In this document: piece after piece, positions 8,585 to 16,174 of the stretch
How positions within the stretch are numbered: position 1 is the stretch's first letter
How the letters are laid out: each line of letters opens with the position of its first letter
From: Flavobacterium fluviale
GTDB taxonomy: Bacteria; Bacteroidota; Bacteroidia; Flavobacteriales; Flavobacteriaceae
Length of the DNA: 64,000 bases
Direction of reading: 5' to 3'
NCBI RefSeq assembly: GCF_003312915.1
Contig: NZ_CP030261.1
Coordinates: 992,001 to 1,056,000, forward strand
Notes under the pieces: model-generated
Database searches by the model: none
The model's input: only the letters and a program-made list of their open reading frames with translations
Told to the model about the DNA's origin: nothing
Position numbers and translations under genes: made by a program

Positions 8585-9433
8585 TTATTTATTTTTCAGC
8601 ACGTAAATGTGCGATGAGAATTCTTTTGTTTTACTTGCTTTCCAATTTGATTTCAAACCAATAAAAAATGCTTTGATATAGTTCATCTTTCCAGTTTTGT
8701 ATTTTTCTGATAAAAGACTTACATAAAATGAATCAAACTTCATAGGAAGTATTTTTTCCAACTTCATGTCTACTCTTTCAAAAAGCACCTGAATTGATTT
8801 TTTTGAAAAATGCCAAAAATGAATCGGCACGTCATAAGCTGCCCAAAAAGTCTGATAATGGTCTGCATCAAAAGATTTATAGTTTGGAACAGCAACAATT
8901 AATGTTCCAGTTGGTTTTAATAAACGTTTCAATTCTTGAATCTGAAGCTCTAAATTTGGAACGTGTTCCAATACATGCCACATCGTAATTACGTCTAAAG
9001 AATTATTTTCTAAACTACTGATTTCTTCAACAAATGAAATCCCTTTTTGTTTGGCTATATTTTTTGCCCTCTCGCTTGGTTCTACTCCAATTGTTTCCCA
9101 GCCGTTATTTTTTGCTGTTAAAAGAAAATCTCCAGTTCCAGCTCCAATATCCAGAAGTTTACCTTTTTTAGGCTGTTCACTATTAATTAAATTCAATTTG
9201 TTTTGAAGTGCAATATTTTTTACAAAATGATAAGCTTTTTCAAATAATGAACGTTTGTTATCTGTGTGCGAAATATAATCTTCGCTTTCGTAGTATTTCC
9301 CTAAATTTTCAAGTTCGGGTTGTGGAGAAGTAATTAGCATATCTAATTCTTCATCGTAATACAAATCAAAAATTTCTTTTGAAACAGAATGGTCTTTTAC
9401 AGTTAGAAGGTGTTTTTTGTTTAAAACGTTCAT
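8585..9433 (-). CDS. class I SAM-dependent methyltransferase
   Basis: 282 aa. SAM-binding motif I is clear (KLLDIGAGTGDFL, near residue 91), followed by an acidic motif II (TIGVEPSE) and post-motif LDVITMWHVLEHVPN and LLKPTGTLIVAVPN, as in the Methyltransf_11/23 families. The N-terminal about 60 residues (SKEIFDLYYDEELDMLITSPQPE) match the architecture of flavobacterial methyltransferases that act on small molecules or cell-envelope precursors. The substrate cannot be told from sequence. It is transcribed alone, downstream of mnmG but separated from it by an inverted repeat. Confidence 0.85.
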   Translation of the reverse strand: MNVLNKKHLLTVKDHSVSKEIFDLYYDEELDMLITSPQPELENLGKYYESEDYISHTDNKRSLFEKAYHFVKNIALQNKLNLINSEQPKKGKLLDIGAGTGDFLLTAKNNGWETIGVEPSERAKNIAKQKGISFVEEISSLENNSLDVITMWHVLEHVPNLELQIQELKRLLKPTGTLIVAVPNYKSFDADHYQTFWAAYDVPIHFWHFSKKSIQVLFERVDMKLEKILPMKFDSFYVSLLSEKYKTGKMNYIKAFFIGLKSNWKASKTKEFSSHIYVLKNK

Positions 9434-9469
9434 TTTATAATTATAAATATTTGGGTTTAATTTATAGCA

Positions 9470-9503
9470 AATCCTAAAAACGACATTTGTCGTTTTTAGG
9501 ATT
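9470..9503 (-). terminator. strong inverted repeat, probable terminator downstream of mnmG
   Basis: 15-bp perfect arms AATCCTAAAAACGAC / GTCGTTTTTAGGATT around ATTT. It is 235 bp past the mnmG stop and directly upstream of the methyltransferase start, so it may insulate the latter. Confidence 0.55.
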
Positions 9504-9667
9504 TTTAGTTTATTATTTTAATTATTCTTTTATTGCTTTTAATATTTGGCATCCTAAAATTCTTCTACATTCTTCAAGATACAGTTTTGAAATATTCAAC
9601 CTTACTGTTCATATTTAAACGGCTAGAAAAGGGTTTTATTTCACTAAACCACTTTCTTTTCGAAAAA

Positions 9668-9683
9668 GGTTTCACGTGGAACA
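9668..9683. promoter_or_regulatory. parS-like palindrome (outlier 2)
   Basis: GGTTTCACGTGGAACA, 15 of 16 positions fit the known ParB box variants (TGTTTCACGTGGAACA). Confidence 0.65.
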
Positions 9684-9737
9684 TTTAGAATTTCAGATTT
9701 TAGAATCTGAAATCAACAATCTAAAATCTGAAATAGA

Positions 9738-11609
9738 CTACCTTCCCATATAAATCAAAAGTACAGAAATATCACTTGGAGATACACCGCTAATTCTCGA
9801 AGCTTGGGAAATTGTTACAGGACGAATCTTGCTTAATTTTTGTTTTGCTTCAATAGACATAGATTTAATTTTATTGTAATCGAAATTTTCAGGAATCTTT
9901 ACTTCTTCTAAACGATTTAGTTTATCAGCATTATTTCTTTCTTTTTCGATATAACCAGAATATTTTACTTGAATTACCGCTTGTTCTACAATTTCTTCAT
10001 CCAAGTCATTCTCTCTAATATAATCTTCAACTTTCTCAAATTTTACCATATCCTCCAATTCAACTTGCGGACGTGAGAAAATTTTAAACATTTTATCACC
10101 CTGCGTAATCGGAGCAGATTCTTTCGCTTCCAAAATTGGATTGGTTTCAGCAACACTTACACTCGTCTCTTTGAAGAACGAAACCATCTTTTCAGATTCA
10201 TTTAACTTTCGCTCCATTCTTCGTAAACGATCTTCAGAAGCTAAACCAATTTCGTATGACATTGGAGTCAATCTGAAATCGGCATTATCTTGACGCAGCA
10301 ATGTTCTATATTCTGCTCTCGATGTAAACATACGATATGGTTCTTCAGTTCCTTTTGTAATTAAATCGTCAATTAGAACTCCGATATATGCTTCATCACG
10401 TTTTAAAATCAAAGGATCTTTTTCGTGCACTTTTAAATGCGCATTGATTCCAGCCATTAAACCTTGGGAAGCTGCTTCTTCATAACCCGTTGTTCCATTT
10501 ATTTGTCCAGCGAAATACAAACCTTCAACCAACTTCGTTTCCAAAGTATGTTTTAATTGCGTTGGTGGAAAGAAATCATATTCAATAGCATAACCAGGTC
10601 TAAAAAATTTCACCTTCTCAAAACCTGCAACAGAACTCAACGCTTTAAATTGAATATCCTCTGGAAGCGAAGTTGAAAATCCGTTTACATAAACTTCACA
10701 TGTATTCCATCCTTCTGGTTCTACAAATAATTGATGACGTTCTTTATCTGCAAAACGATTTATTTTATCTTCAATCGAAGGACAATATCTCGGACCTAAA
10801 CTTTTGATTCTTCCGTTAAACATTGGAGAACGATCAAAACCTTCTCTCAAAATATCATGTACATTCAATGACGTATAAGTCATGTGACAAGAACGCTGAT
10901 GCGTTAATGGAGCGGTCACATCTGAATAAGAAAACTTCGCTGGCTTTGCATCTCCTTTTTCTTCGTTCATTTTAGAATAATCTAAAGAACGCCCATCTAC
11001 TCGAGGTGGCGTTCCAGTTTTCATTCTTCCAGCTTCAAAACCTGCTTTAATCAAATCTTCCGTAATTCCAGTTGCAGCACTTTCACCTGCTCTTCCTCCT
11101 CCGAATTGTTTTTCTCCGATATGAATTAAACCGTTCAAAAAAGTACCATTTGTTAAAACCACAGATTTAGAACGAATCTCCACACCAAGTGAAGTTCTAA
11201 TTCCTTTTATTCTTCCGTCTTCAATTATCAATCCTTTCACCATCTCTTGATAAAAATCAAGATTTGGAGTTGCCTCCAACATCATTCTCCATTCTTCTGC
11301 AAAACGCATTCTATCGCTTTGAACTCTTGGCGACCACATTGCAGGTCCTTTCGATTTGTTCAGCATCTTGAACTGAATTGCAGTCTTATCTGAAACAATT
11401 CCTGAATATCCTCCAAGCGCATCAATTTCTCGAACGATCTGTCCTTTTGCAATTCCGCCCATCGCAGGATTACAAGACATCTGTGCTATGTTCTGTAAAC
11501 TCATTGTAACCAATAAAGTTTTCGATCCCAAATTTGCAGCCGCAGCCGCAGCTTCAGAACCAGCATGGCCTGCACCCACCACAATAACATCGTATTCTTC
11601 TAAAAACAT
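9738..11609 (-). CDS. mnmG: tRNA uridine-5-carboxymethylaminomethyl modification enzyme MnmG (GidA)
   Basis: FAD-dependent subunit that with MnmE installs the cmnm5 group on U34 of tRNAs using methylene-tetrahydrofolate. The FAD dinucleotide fold is at residues 8-17 (VIVVGAGHAG), followed by SCNPAMGGIAKG, the two Cys-bearing blocks (PRYCPSIEDKI and the GTFLNGLIHIG loop) and GLYFAGQINGTTGYEEAA. 623 aa is full length. The last residues ASRISGVSPSDISVLL are the usual GidA C-terminal domain. ATG at 11609. In many bacteria mnmG lies near the replication origin and parAB; here only the parS-like sites accompany it, and no parA or parB is in the window. Confidence 0.98.
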   Translation of the reverse strand: MFLEEYDVIVVGAGHAGSEAAAAAANLGSKTLLVTMSLQNIAQMSCNPAMGGIAKGQIVREIDALGGYSGIVSDKTAIQFKMLNKSKGPAMWSPRVQSDRMRFAEEWRMMLEATPNLDFYQEMVKGLIIEDGRIKGIRTSLGVEIRSKSVVLTNGTFLNGLIHIGEKQFGGGRAGESAATGITEDLIKAGFEAGRMKTGTPPRVDGRSLDYSKMNEEKGDAKPAKFSYSDVTAPLTHQRSCHMTYTSLNVHDILREGFDRSPMFNGRIKSLGPRYCPSIEDKINRFADKERHQLFVEPEGWNTCEVYVNGFSTSLPEDIQFKALSSVAGFEKVKFFRPGYAIEYDFFPPTQLKHTLETKLVEGLYFAGQINGTTGYEEAASQGLMAGINAHLKVHEKDPLILKRDEAYIGVLIDDLITKGTEEPYRMFTSRAEYRTLLRQDNADFRLTPMSYEIGLASEDRLRRMERKLNESEKMVSFFKETSVSVAETNPILEAKESAPITQGDKMFKIFSRPQVELEDMVKFEKVEDYIRENDLDEEIVEQAVIQVKYSGYIEKERNNADKLNRLEEVKIPENFDYNKIKSMSIEAKQKLSKIRPVTISQASRISGVSPSDISVLLIYMGR

Positions 11610-11671
11610 TTTGTTTTACTATTCTCCAAAAACCGCTAATGCGGTTTTTAGAATTATTTTTATATTTTCCT

Positions 11672-11687
11672 TGTTCCACGTGGAACT
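11672..11687. promoter_or_regulatory. parS-like palindrome 1
   Basis: TGTTCCACGTGGAACT, upstream of mnmG. Member of the eight-site cluster at 11672-12183. Confidence 0.8.
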
Positions 11688-11697
11688 TTCTATTTTG

Positions 11698-11722
11698 TTT
11701 CAAGTTTCAAGTTTCAAGTTCA
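11698..11722. repeat. short CAAGTTT tandem repeat
   Basis: Three tandem copies of a 7-bp unit (GTTTCAA) followed by a partial one, between the first parS-like site and the 14-bp array. Confidence 0.7.
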
Positions 11723-11763
11723 AACTGAAACGTGCAAAGTGGATTCTTTAAATTCTTAAAATC

Positions 11764-11861
11764 AACTCTCAAATCAGAACTCTCAAATCAGAACTCTCAA
11801 ATCAGAACTCTCAAATTAGAACTCTCAAATTAGAACTCTCAAATTAGAACTCTCAAATTAG
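11764..11861. repeat. tandem array of seven 14-bp units
   Basis: Seven exact-length units starting at 11764, 11778, 11792, 11806, 11820, 11834 and 11848. The first three read AACTCTCAAATCAG and the last four AACTCTCAAATTAG, so the array has grown by local duplication of two variants. It is flanked by parS-like sites on both sides. Possible roles: iteron-type protein binding, or a simple variable-number repeat. Confidence 0.9.
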
Positions 11862-11876
11862 AGTCTTTTAAATAAA

Positions 11877-11892
11877 TGTTTCACGTGAAACA
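11877..11892. promoter_or_regulatory. parS-like palindrome 2 (perfect)
   Basis: TGTTTCACGTGAAACA, a perfect 16-bp match to the consensus ParB binding site known from Bacillus and many other bacteria. It begins 16 bp after the 14-bp repeat array. Confidence 0.88.
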
Positions 11893-11938
11893 TTTACAAA
11901 ACTTCCATTCTAAATTTCAAAAGAATTACCCAGAATCA

Positions 11939-11954
11939 TCTTCCACGTGAAACA
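11939..11954. promoter_or_regulatory. parS-like palindrome 3
   Basis: TCTTCCACGTGAAACA; core TTCCACGTGAAA intact, left flank divergent. Confidence 0.75.
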
Positions 11955-11992
11955 TCCTGTTCTTTTTTTCTTTTAAATTCAAACTTAAAAAT

Positions 11993-12008
11993 CGTTCCAC
12001 GTGGAACG
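11993..12008. promoter_or_regulatory. parS-like palindrome 4
   Basis: CGTTCCACGTGGAACG, a perfect palindrome of the C/G variant of the site. Confidence 0.8.
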
Positions 12009-12041
12009 ATTTAATCTTTTATTCGAATTCTTTTACTTCAA

Positions 12042-12057
12042 CGTTCCACGTGGAACG
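12042..12057. promoter_or_regulatory. parS-like palindrome 5
   Basis: CGTTCCACGTGGAACG, identical to site 4, 49 bp further on. Confidence 0.8.
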
Positions 12058-12087
12058 TTATAAAAACAACTTTATTTTCTTTAAATA

Positions 12088-12103
12088 TGTTTCACGTGGA
12101 ACG
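12088..12103. promoter_or_regulatory. parS-like palindrome 6
   Basis: TGTTTCACGTGGAACG, a hybrid of the T-type and C-type half-sites. Confidence 0.8.
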
Positions 12104-12124
12104 TTTCAAAATTAAAAACTAAAA

Positions 12125-12140
12125 CGTTTCACGTGGAACA
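12125..12140. promoter_or_regulatory. parS-like palindrome 7
   Basis: CGTTTCACGTGGAACA, a hybrid half-site version, 37 bp from site 6. Confidence 0.8.
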
Positions 12141-12163
12141 TTGAAAATAAAAAAGAGATTTAA

Positions 12164-12583
12164 CTACTGTTCCACGTGAAACATCTTCATCTTCTCTTCT
12201 TCCTTTGCTCTCATTAATTGAGCATCTTCATCTGATTTATCTTTATATCCACAGTAATGTAGTATACCATGAGATAGCACTCTTTTAAGTTCATCAGCAA
12301 ATGAGACATTAAAGTCTTTAGCATTATCTGCAACACGTTCTACAGATACAAAAATATCGCCATTCAACTCGTTACCAACAGTATAATCAAAACTAATAAT
12401 ATCTGTAAGTGTATCGTGATCTAGATATTCAACATTGATCTTATGTAGATATTCATCATCACAAAATATATAGTTGATTTCGCCTTCATTCTTATTTTCA
12501 GAAACAATTACAGCACTTAGCCAATCACTAAAAGCCTGCTCGTCTCCTAAAGTAAAATCTGTTTCGTAATTAAAATTTATCAT
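12164..12583 (-). CDS. ybeY: rRNA maturation RNase YbeY
   Basis: Metal-dependent endoribonuclease involved in 16S rRNA 3' processing and ribosome quality control. The zinc motif is present as HGILHYCGYKD near residue 105; the third usual His (HGxLHLxGxDH) is replaced by Lys, as is common in Bacteroidota copies. 139 aa, normal length. The C-terminus ends MKMFHVEQ, the last five residues being encoded by a parS-like palindrome. Its ATG overlaps the stop of the upstream DUF4175 gene (ATGA), so the two are translationally coupled. Confidence 0.95.
   Translation of the reverse strand: MINFNYETDFTLGDEQAFSDWLSAVIVSENKNEGEINYIFCDDEYLHKINVEYLDHDTLTDIISFDYTVGNELNGDIFVSVERVADNAKDFNVSFADELKRVLSHGILHYCGYKDKSDEDAQLMRAKEEEKMKMFHVEQ
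12168..12183. promoter_or_regulatory. parS-like palindrome 8, inside the ybeY coding end
   Basis: TGTTCCACGTGAAACA overlaps the last codons of ybeY. Read on the minus strand it encodes the C-terminal residues FHVEQ of the protein. Confidence 0.82.
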
Positions 12584-15500
12584 TTTGTATTAAAGTATTC
12601 TTGAACTTTTTGATTAAAATTCGAGCGCAAAGGTAGTGATTGTCTGTTTAATATCTCAACGCTGTTTAAATATTCCAATAATGAACTTGGCAAAGCATTT
12701 GAACGATTAGTAAATTCAGCCTTATTAGTTTCAGATTGTCTTTGTGTATCTTGCCCTTGTTGCTGAACAGCGTTGTTTAATTTCCATAATTCTTGTTGGA
12801 TATTTAGTATACGTTGCAGGTTCTCATTCTTAAATCCTTTGTTTAAAATCTGCTTTTCAGATTGTTTCATTTGATCTATTATAGATTTTCCTTGAGCATC
12901 CAAACCTTTCTTTGCTAATTCTTTTTGCAAGGCTTCACGAAGTTTAACTTGTTCTTTGTATATCTCCATAATAGCTTCTGCATCTCCTTCTCCGTCTTCA
13001 CCATCATTACCATTTTTCTCACCTTTTCCATTCTTCCCATCTTTACCAGAAGAACCTTTATCTCCACTTTTGTTACCTTGTCCTTCTTTACCCTGTCCCT
13101 CTTTACCCTGTCCCTCTTTACCCTGTCCCTCTTTACCTTGTCCATTTTGTCCTTGTCCAGATTTTCCATCTTGACCTTCTCCAGGTTTATCACCAGGCTT
13201 TTGACCTGGTTTCATTCCCTCCTTCATTTTATCAGCAAGACCTTTTTGTTTCTGAATAATATCTGGCAACTGCATCCCTTGACCATCTCCTGGTTTAGGT
13301 TTTCCTGCACCCGGTTTAGACATAGACATCTGCATATTATTCAATAAATCACTTAAAAAATCAGCTAACTTATTCGCAGATGAAACTGCATATTGCTGGT
13401 GTGAAACTCCTCTTGGAATTTGAACATCGGTTAAAGTTTCTATAGCCTTGTCCATATTGTATTGTACGTTTCCGATTTCTTTGGTTACATCCTCAGCAAC
13501 TTTTGGATTACGTAATGAAAGTGCAAACAAACTATCATCAACATGACGGAATTGTTGTTTTAAATTCTGTTGAATTTTAATGTTTTTTGTGAATGTAGAA
13601 GAACCCAATTTCATTGCTTTAAACTGTTTCATCACATCTTCTTGCGATAAAGAATAAGCTAAAAGGTTGTCTAGAATCTGACGAAGCATTGCTACATCTT
13701 CTTCCATCTGTTCTTGCTCGCCACCTTCCATTTCGCTCTGCATTTCCTGAGCCATGCTTTTCATTTTCTTTGCAGCGCTTTTCTGTTTTGGTTTAGCCGA
13801 AGAAGTATTCTTTTTGCTTAATTCTTCTGAAGCTTTTTGAAGATCATTATCTACATCTTTCTCTTTTGAAGCATCAGATGGAATATCCAAAGGTTTCTTT
13901 AAAGTCTTGTTTTCCTCCTTCAAATCTTTTAAATCTTCTTGAATCTTATCAAAAGATTTATTGATTTCATCTTGCTTCTCTTTTGTATTTTCTTTCTCTT
14001 TATTAGATAACTGTTCCTGTTGTTCTGACAGTTTATTTAGTTTTTCAGCAACTTGTTCTGCTTTCTTAGAAACATAAAAACGCTTGGTCAACTCAACCAA
14101 TTGTTCTAAATTACGAGATTGGTTTTTGCTGATTTGTTTGAACTTTTCCATTTTATCAAACAGTTCTTCACTGTTTAATTTATCGTTTAAGTTCTTCAAT
14201 TCGTCTAATAACTTCTGATTCTTTTCTAAATCTTTCTCAGCATTATCCAAACGTTTTTGTAAATCATCAGCTGTCTTATCTTTTTTATCAGACTTGAATT
14301 TATCTAAGTTCTGATTCATTTTTTCAGAAAACTGTTTCATCATTTCGTCTTGCTGTTTCTGACGTTTGATAAAATCATTGATCTTTTGCTGATCTTTAAA
14401 CTCTAAATTATTCTTTTCTTTACCTGTATTTTGAAGCTTATCCATTTCTGAAATCTGCTTGTTTTGATTCTTCAAAGATTTAGATAAACTATTAATATTT
14501 TGATTTTGCTGTTGCAATTCTTGATCTCGAATTTCATCTGTCGTAGCTACACGATCTGAAAACGTTGAAGACTTTGTACTCTTAAAACCATGCGGTGCAT
14601 CGTTATCAAAAACTTCAAAATAGTATTCATATGAAACTCCTTCTTCTACCGGAAGGTTACTTGGAAAATTAAAAACAAACTGATCGAATACACCAGCCTT
14701 TACAGGGATGTTTCCACGCTTAGCAGACTGAGGTTTGTTACGTTCGTAGTATACAATTTGTAGTTTTGAAAGTCCGTAATCATCACCTAATCTTCCTAAA
14801 ATATAGTTCTTATCCAGCTTTAAACTGTCTGGTGCTGGACCAACATTGATGGTTGGATATTGATCTTTTATTACAGACAGCTGATAGTCTAATTTCTCGT
14901 AGTTTTTAACCTTATCATTAGACGTAAGAATTTGATATTCTGTATTTTGACTAATATTTTTAGCCAATTTAAAGTCATTTTCTATCTTATTAAATCTAAA
15001 AACTTCATTATCTCTTTTCCATACAATTTCTTGAGTCGATTTGGTATTCATTTTCCAAGTTACCGTTGTTCCTTCAGGCACAATTGCATTTCCGATGCCT
15101 TGAATGGTCTCAGATTTTTTCTTTAAGTAAGAAGGAAAATTTAAAACCATTTCGAAGTTTGCAATAGATGGAACTGTAATAACTTTCAATTCATATTCTT
15201 GAGAAGTAACATTATTTCCTTCAAAAGAAAAGCTAATATCTTCTGCTGGTTTTTCAACTTTAAATTCAAATTTTCCAGGTTGAGAAGATTCCATAAAATA
15301 ACTTTCATCACCAATATGGATCATTACATTTTCTGGAACAATATTTCCAACAGATTCCATTTTGATCATAAAATCTTTGTTTTGTTCTGCTTGTAAATTA
15401 GAATTTAAAACCACAAATTTAAAAGGAGCTGGTGGTAAAAATGCAGAATTGAAATGCACTACTCTATTCAAACTTTGAGAAATAATATTACTATTTCCAG

Positions 15501-16011
15501 AAATATAAAATACTGCAAAAAGCAAAACTGGAACCAAAGCCAATGGCAGATATTTTTTATTGGCTTTAAAATTAATGGCATTTCCAAAAGGAATTGGCTG
15601 TAAAGAATTTGCTTTTTGTTCTATCGAAGCCAAAACCAATTCAGAACTTTCAGCATTATTATCAGCTGATAATTGTAAAAAGTTAGTTAGTTTATCACTT
15701 ACTTCTGTGAAATGATTTCCAATAATTTTTGAAGCCTGCGTATAATCTATTCCTTTTTGAAGTTTAAATAATTTAAACAAAGGGAAAATAATTAATCGAA
15801 CCAGAAGGAAAACTTCAACTGCAATAAATAACCAGAATAGAAAAGTTCTTCCTAAAGGTTTTAACCATAGAAAGTACTCTACGAAAAGCGTAAATAAAAA
15901 ATACAATAAACCAAAACCAGTAAAAAGAAGCATTCCCTTTATCAGTTCGTTGGTATAATATTTCTTAATGAAAGCCTCGAGCTTCTGATATATAGCAGAT
16001 GTTGTTTTCAA
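12580..16011 (-). CDS. DUF4175 family large membrane protein
   Basis: 1143 aa. Three hydrophobic helices near residues 24-45, 52-75 and 152-172 anchor a very large extracytoplasmic portion: beta-rich domains to about residue 480, then long charged coiled coils, and a Gly/Gln/Lys-rich low-complexity stretch near residues 940-1000 containing tandem GKEGQ repeats. Homologues of this family sit next to ybeY across Bacteroidota; the function is unknown. The start is a TTG at 16011 (KTTSAIYQKLEAF follows); no ATG lies between it and an in-frame stop upstream. The stop codon overlaps the ybeY start. Confidence 0.85.
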   Translation of the reverse strand: MKTTSAIYQKLEAFIKKYYTNELIKGMLLFTGFGLLYFLFTLFVEYFLWLKPLGRTFLFWLFIAVEVFLLVRLIIFPLFKLFKLQKGIDYTQASKIIGNHFTEVSDKLTNFLQLSADNNAESSELVLASIEQKANSLQPIPFGNAINFKANKKYLPLALVPVLLFAVFYISGNSNIISQSLNRVVHFNSAFLPPAPFKFVVLNSNLQAEQNKDFMIKMESVGNIVPENVMIHIGDESYFMESSQPGKFEFKVEKPAEDISFSFEGNNVTSQEYELKVITVPSIANFEMVLNFPSYLKKKSETIQGIGNAIVPEGTTVTWKMNTKSTQEIVWKRDNEVFRFNKIENDFKLAKNISQNTEYQILTSNDKVKNYEKLDYQLSVIKDQYPTINVGPAPDSLKLDKNYILGRLGDDYGLSKLQIVYYERNKPQSAKRGNIPVKAGVFDQFVFNFPSNLPVEEGVSYEYYFEVFDNDAPHGFKSTKSSTFSDRVATTDEIRDQELQQQNQNINSLSKSLKNQNKQISEMDKLQNTGKEKNNLEFKDQQKINDFIKRQKQQDEMMKQFSEKMNQNLDKFKSDKKDKTADDLQKRLDNAEKDLEKNQKLLDELKNLNDKLNSEELFDKMEKFKQISKNQSRNLEQLVELTKRFYVSKKAEQVAEKLNKLSEQQEQLSNKEKENTKEKQDEINKSFDKIQEDLKDLKEENKTLKKPLDIPSDASKEKDVDNDLQKASEELSKKNTSSAKPKQKSAAKKMKSMAQEMQSEMEGGEQEQMEEDVAMLRQILDNLLAYSLSQEDVMKQFKAMKLGSSTFTKNIKIQQNLKQQFRHVDDSLFALSLRNPKVAEDVTKEIGNVQYNMDKAIETLTDVQIPRGVSHQQYAVSSANKLADFLSDLLNNMQMSMSKPGAGKPKPGDGQGMQLPDIIQKQKGLADKMKEGMKPGQKPGDKPGEGQDGKSGQGQNGQGKEGQGKEGQGKEGQGKEGQGNKSGDKGSSGKDGKNGKGEKNGNDGEDGEGDAEAIMEIYKEQVKLREALQKELAKKGLDAQGKSIIDQMKQSEKQILNKGFKNENLQRILNIQQELWKLNNAVQQQGQDTQRQSETNKAEFTNRSNALPSSLLEYLNSVEILNRQSLPLRSNFNQKVQEYFNTK
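13081..13140. repeat. 15-bp in-frame tandem repeat in the DUF4175 gene
   Basis: Four units (TCCCTCTTTACCCTG and close variants) at 13081, 13096, 13111 and 13126, coding QGKEG on the minus strand. Because the unit is a multiple of three, copy-number change keeps the frame. Confidence 0.9.
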
Positions 16012-16148
16012 AATAAATCTGTTTTAATTATAACCTATAAAAGTAGTAATTTTAATTAGATAATAATCAATGAGAAAATTAGTCAATATAGCTTCAAGCA
16101 AGACATTATCTAATTAATACTCATTTTCTAATTCTCTAATTAGAATTG

Positions 16149-16156
16149 TATCTTTG
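16149..16156 (+). promoter_or_regulatory. -7 promoter element of gltX
   Basis: TATCTTTG, 18 bp before the ATG at 16175; it overlaps the TTG codon at 16154 that would otherwise extend the frame, so the ATG is the start. Confidence 0.5.
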
Positions 16157-16174
16157 CAACAAAATTTTAAACAA

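Larger units (their letters stand above)
9434..9737. other. intergenic region between mnmG and the methyltransferase gene
   Basis: Contains a strong inverted repeat (9470-9503), one parS-like site (9668-9683) and a second AT-rich palindrome at 9690-9713 (ATTTCAGATT / AATCTGAAAT). On the minus strand around 9520-9600 there is a short open stretch reading LYLEECRRILGCQILKAIKE before a TAA, without a start codon or length to support a gene; it may be a remnant. Confidence 0.5.

Noticed and set aside
11764..11861. CRISPR-like direct repeats
   Set aside because: 14-bp units are directly adjacent without spacers.
12925..13347. Plus-strand ORFs of 72-140 residues opposite the DUF4175 gene
   Set aside because: Low-complexity Ser/Phe/Pro peptides that mirror the Gly/Gln/Lys-rich coding repeat on the other strand.
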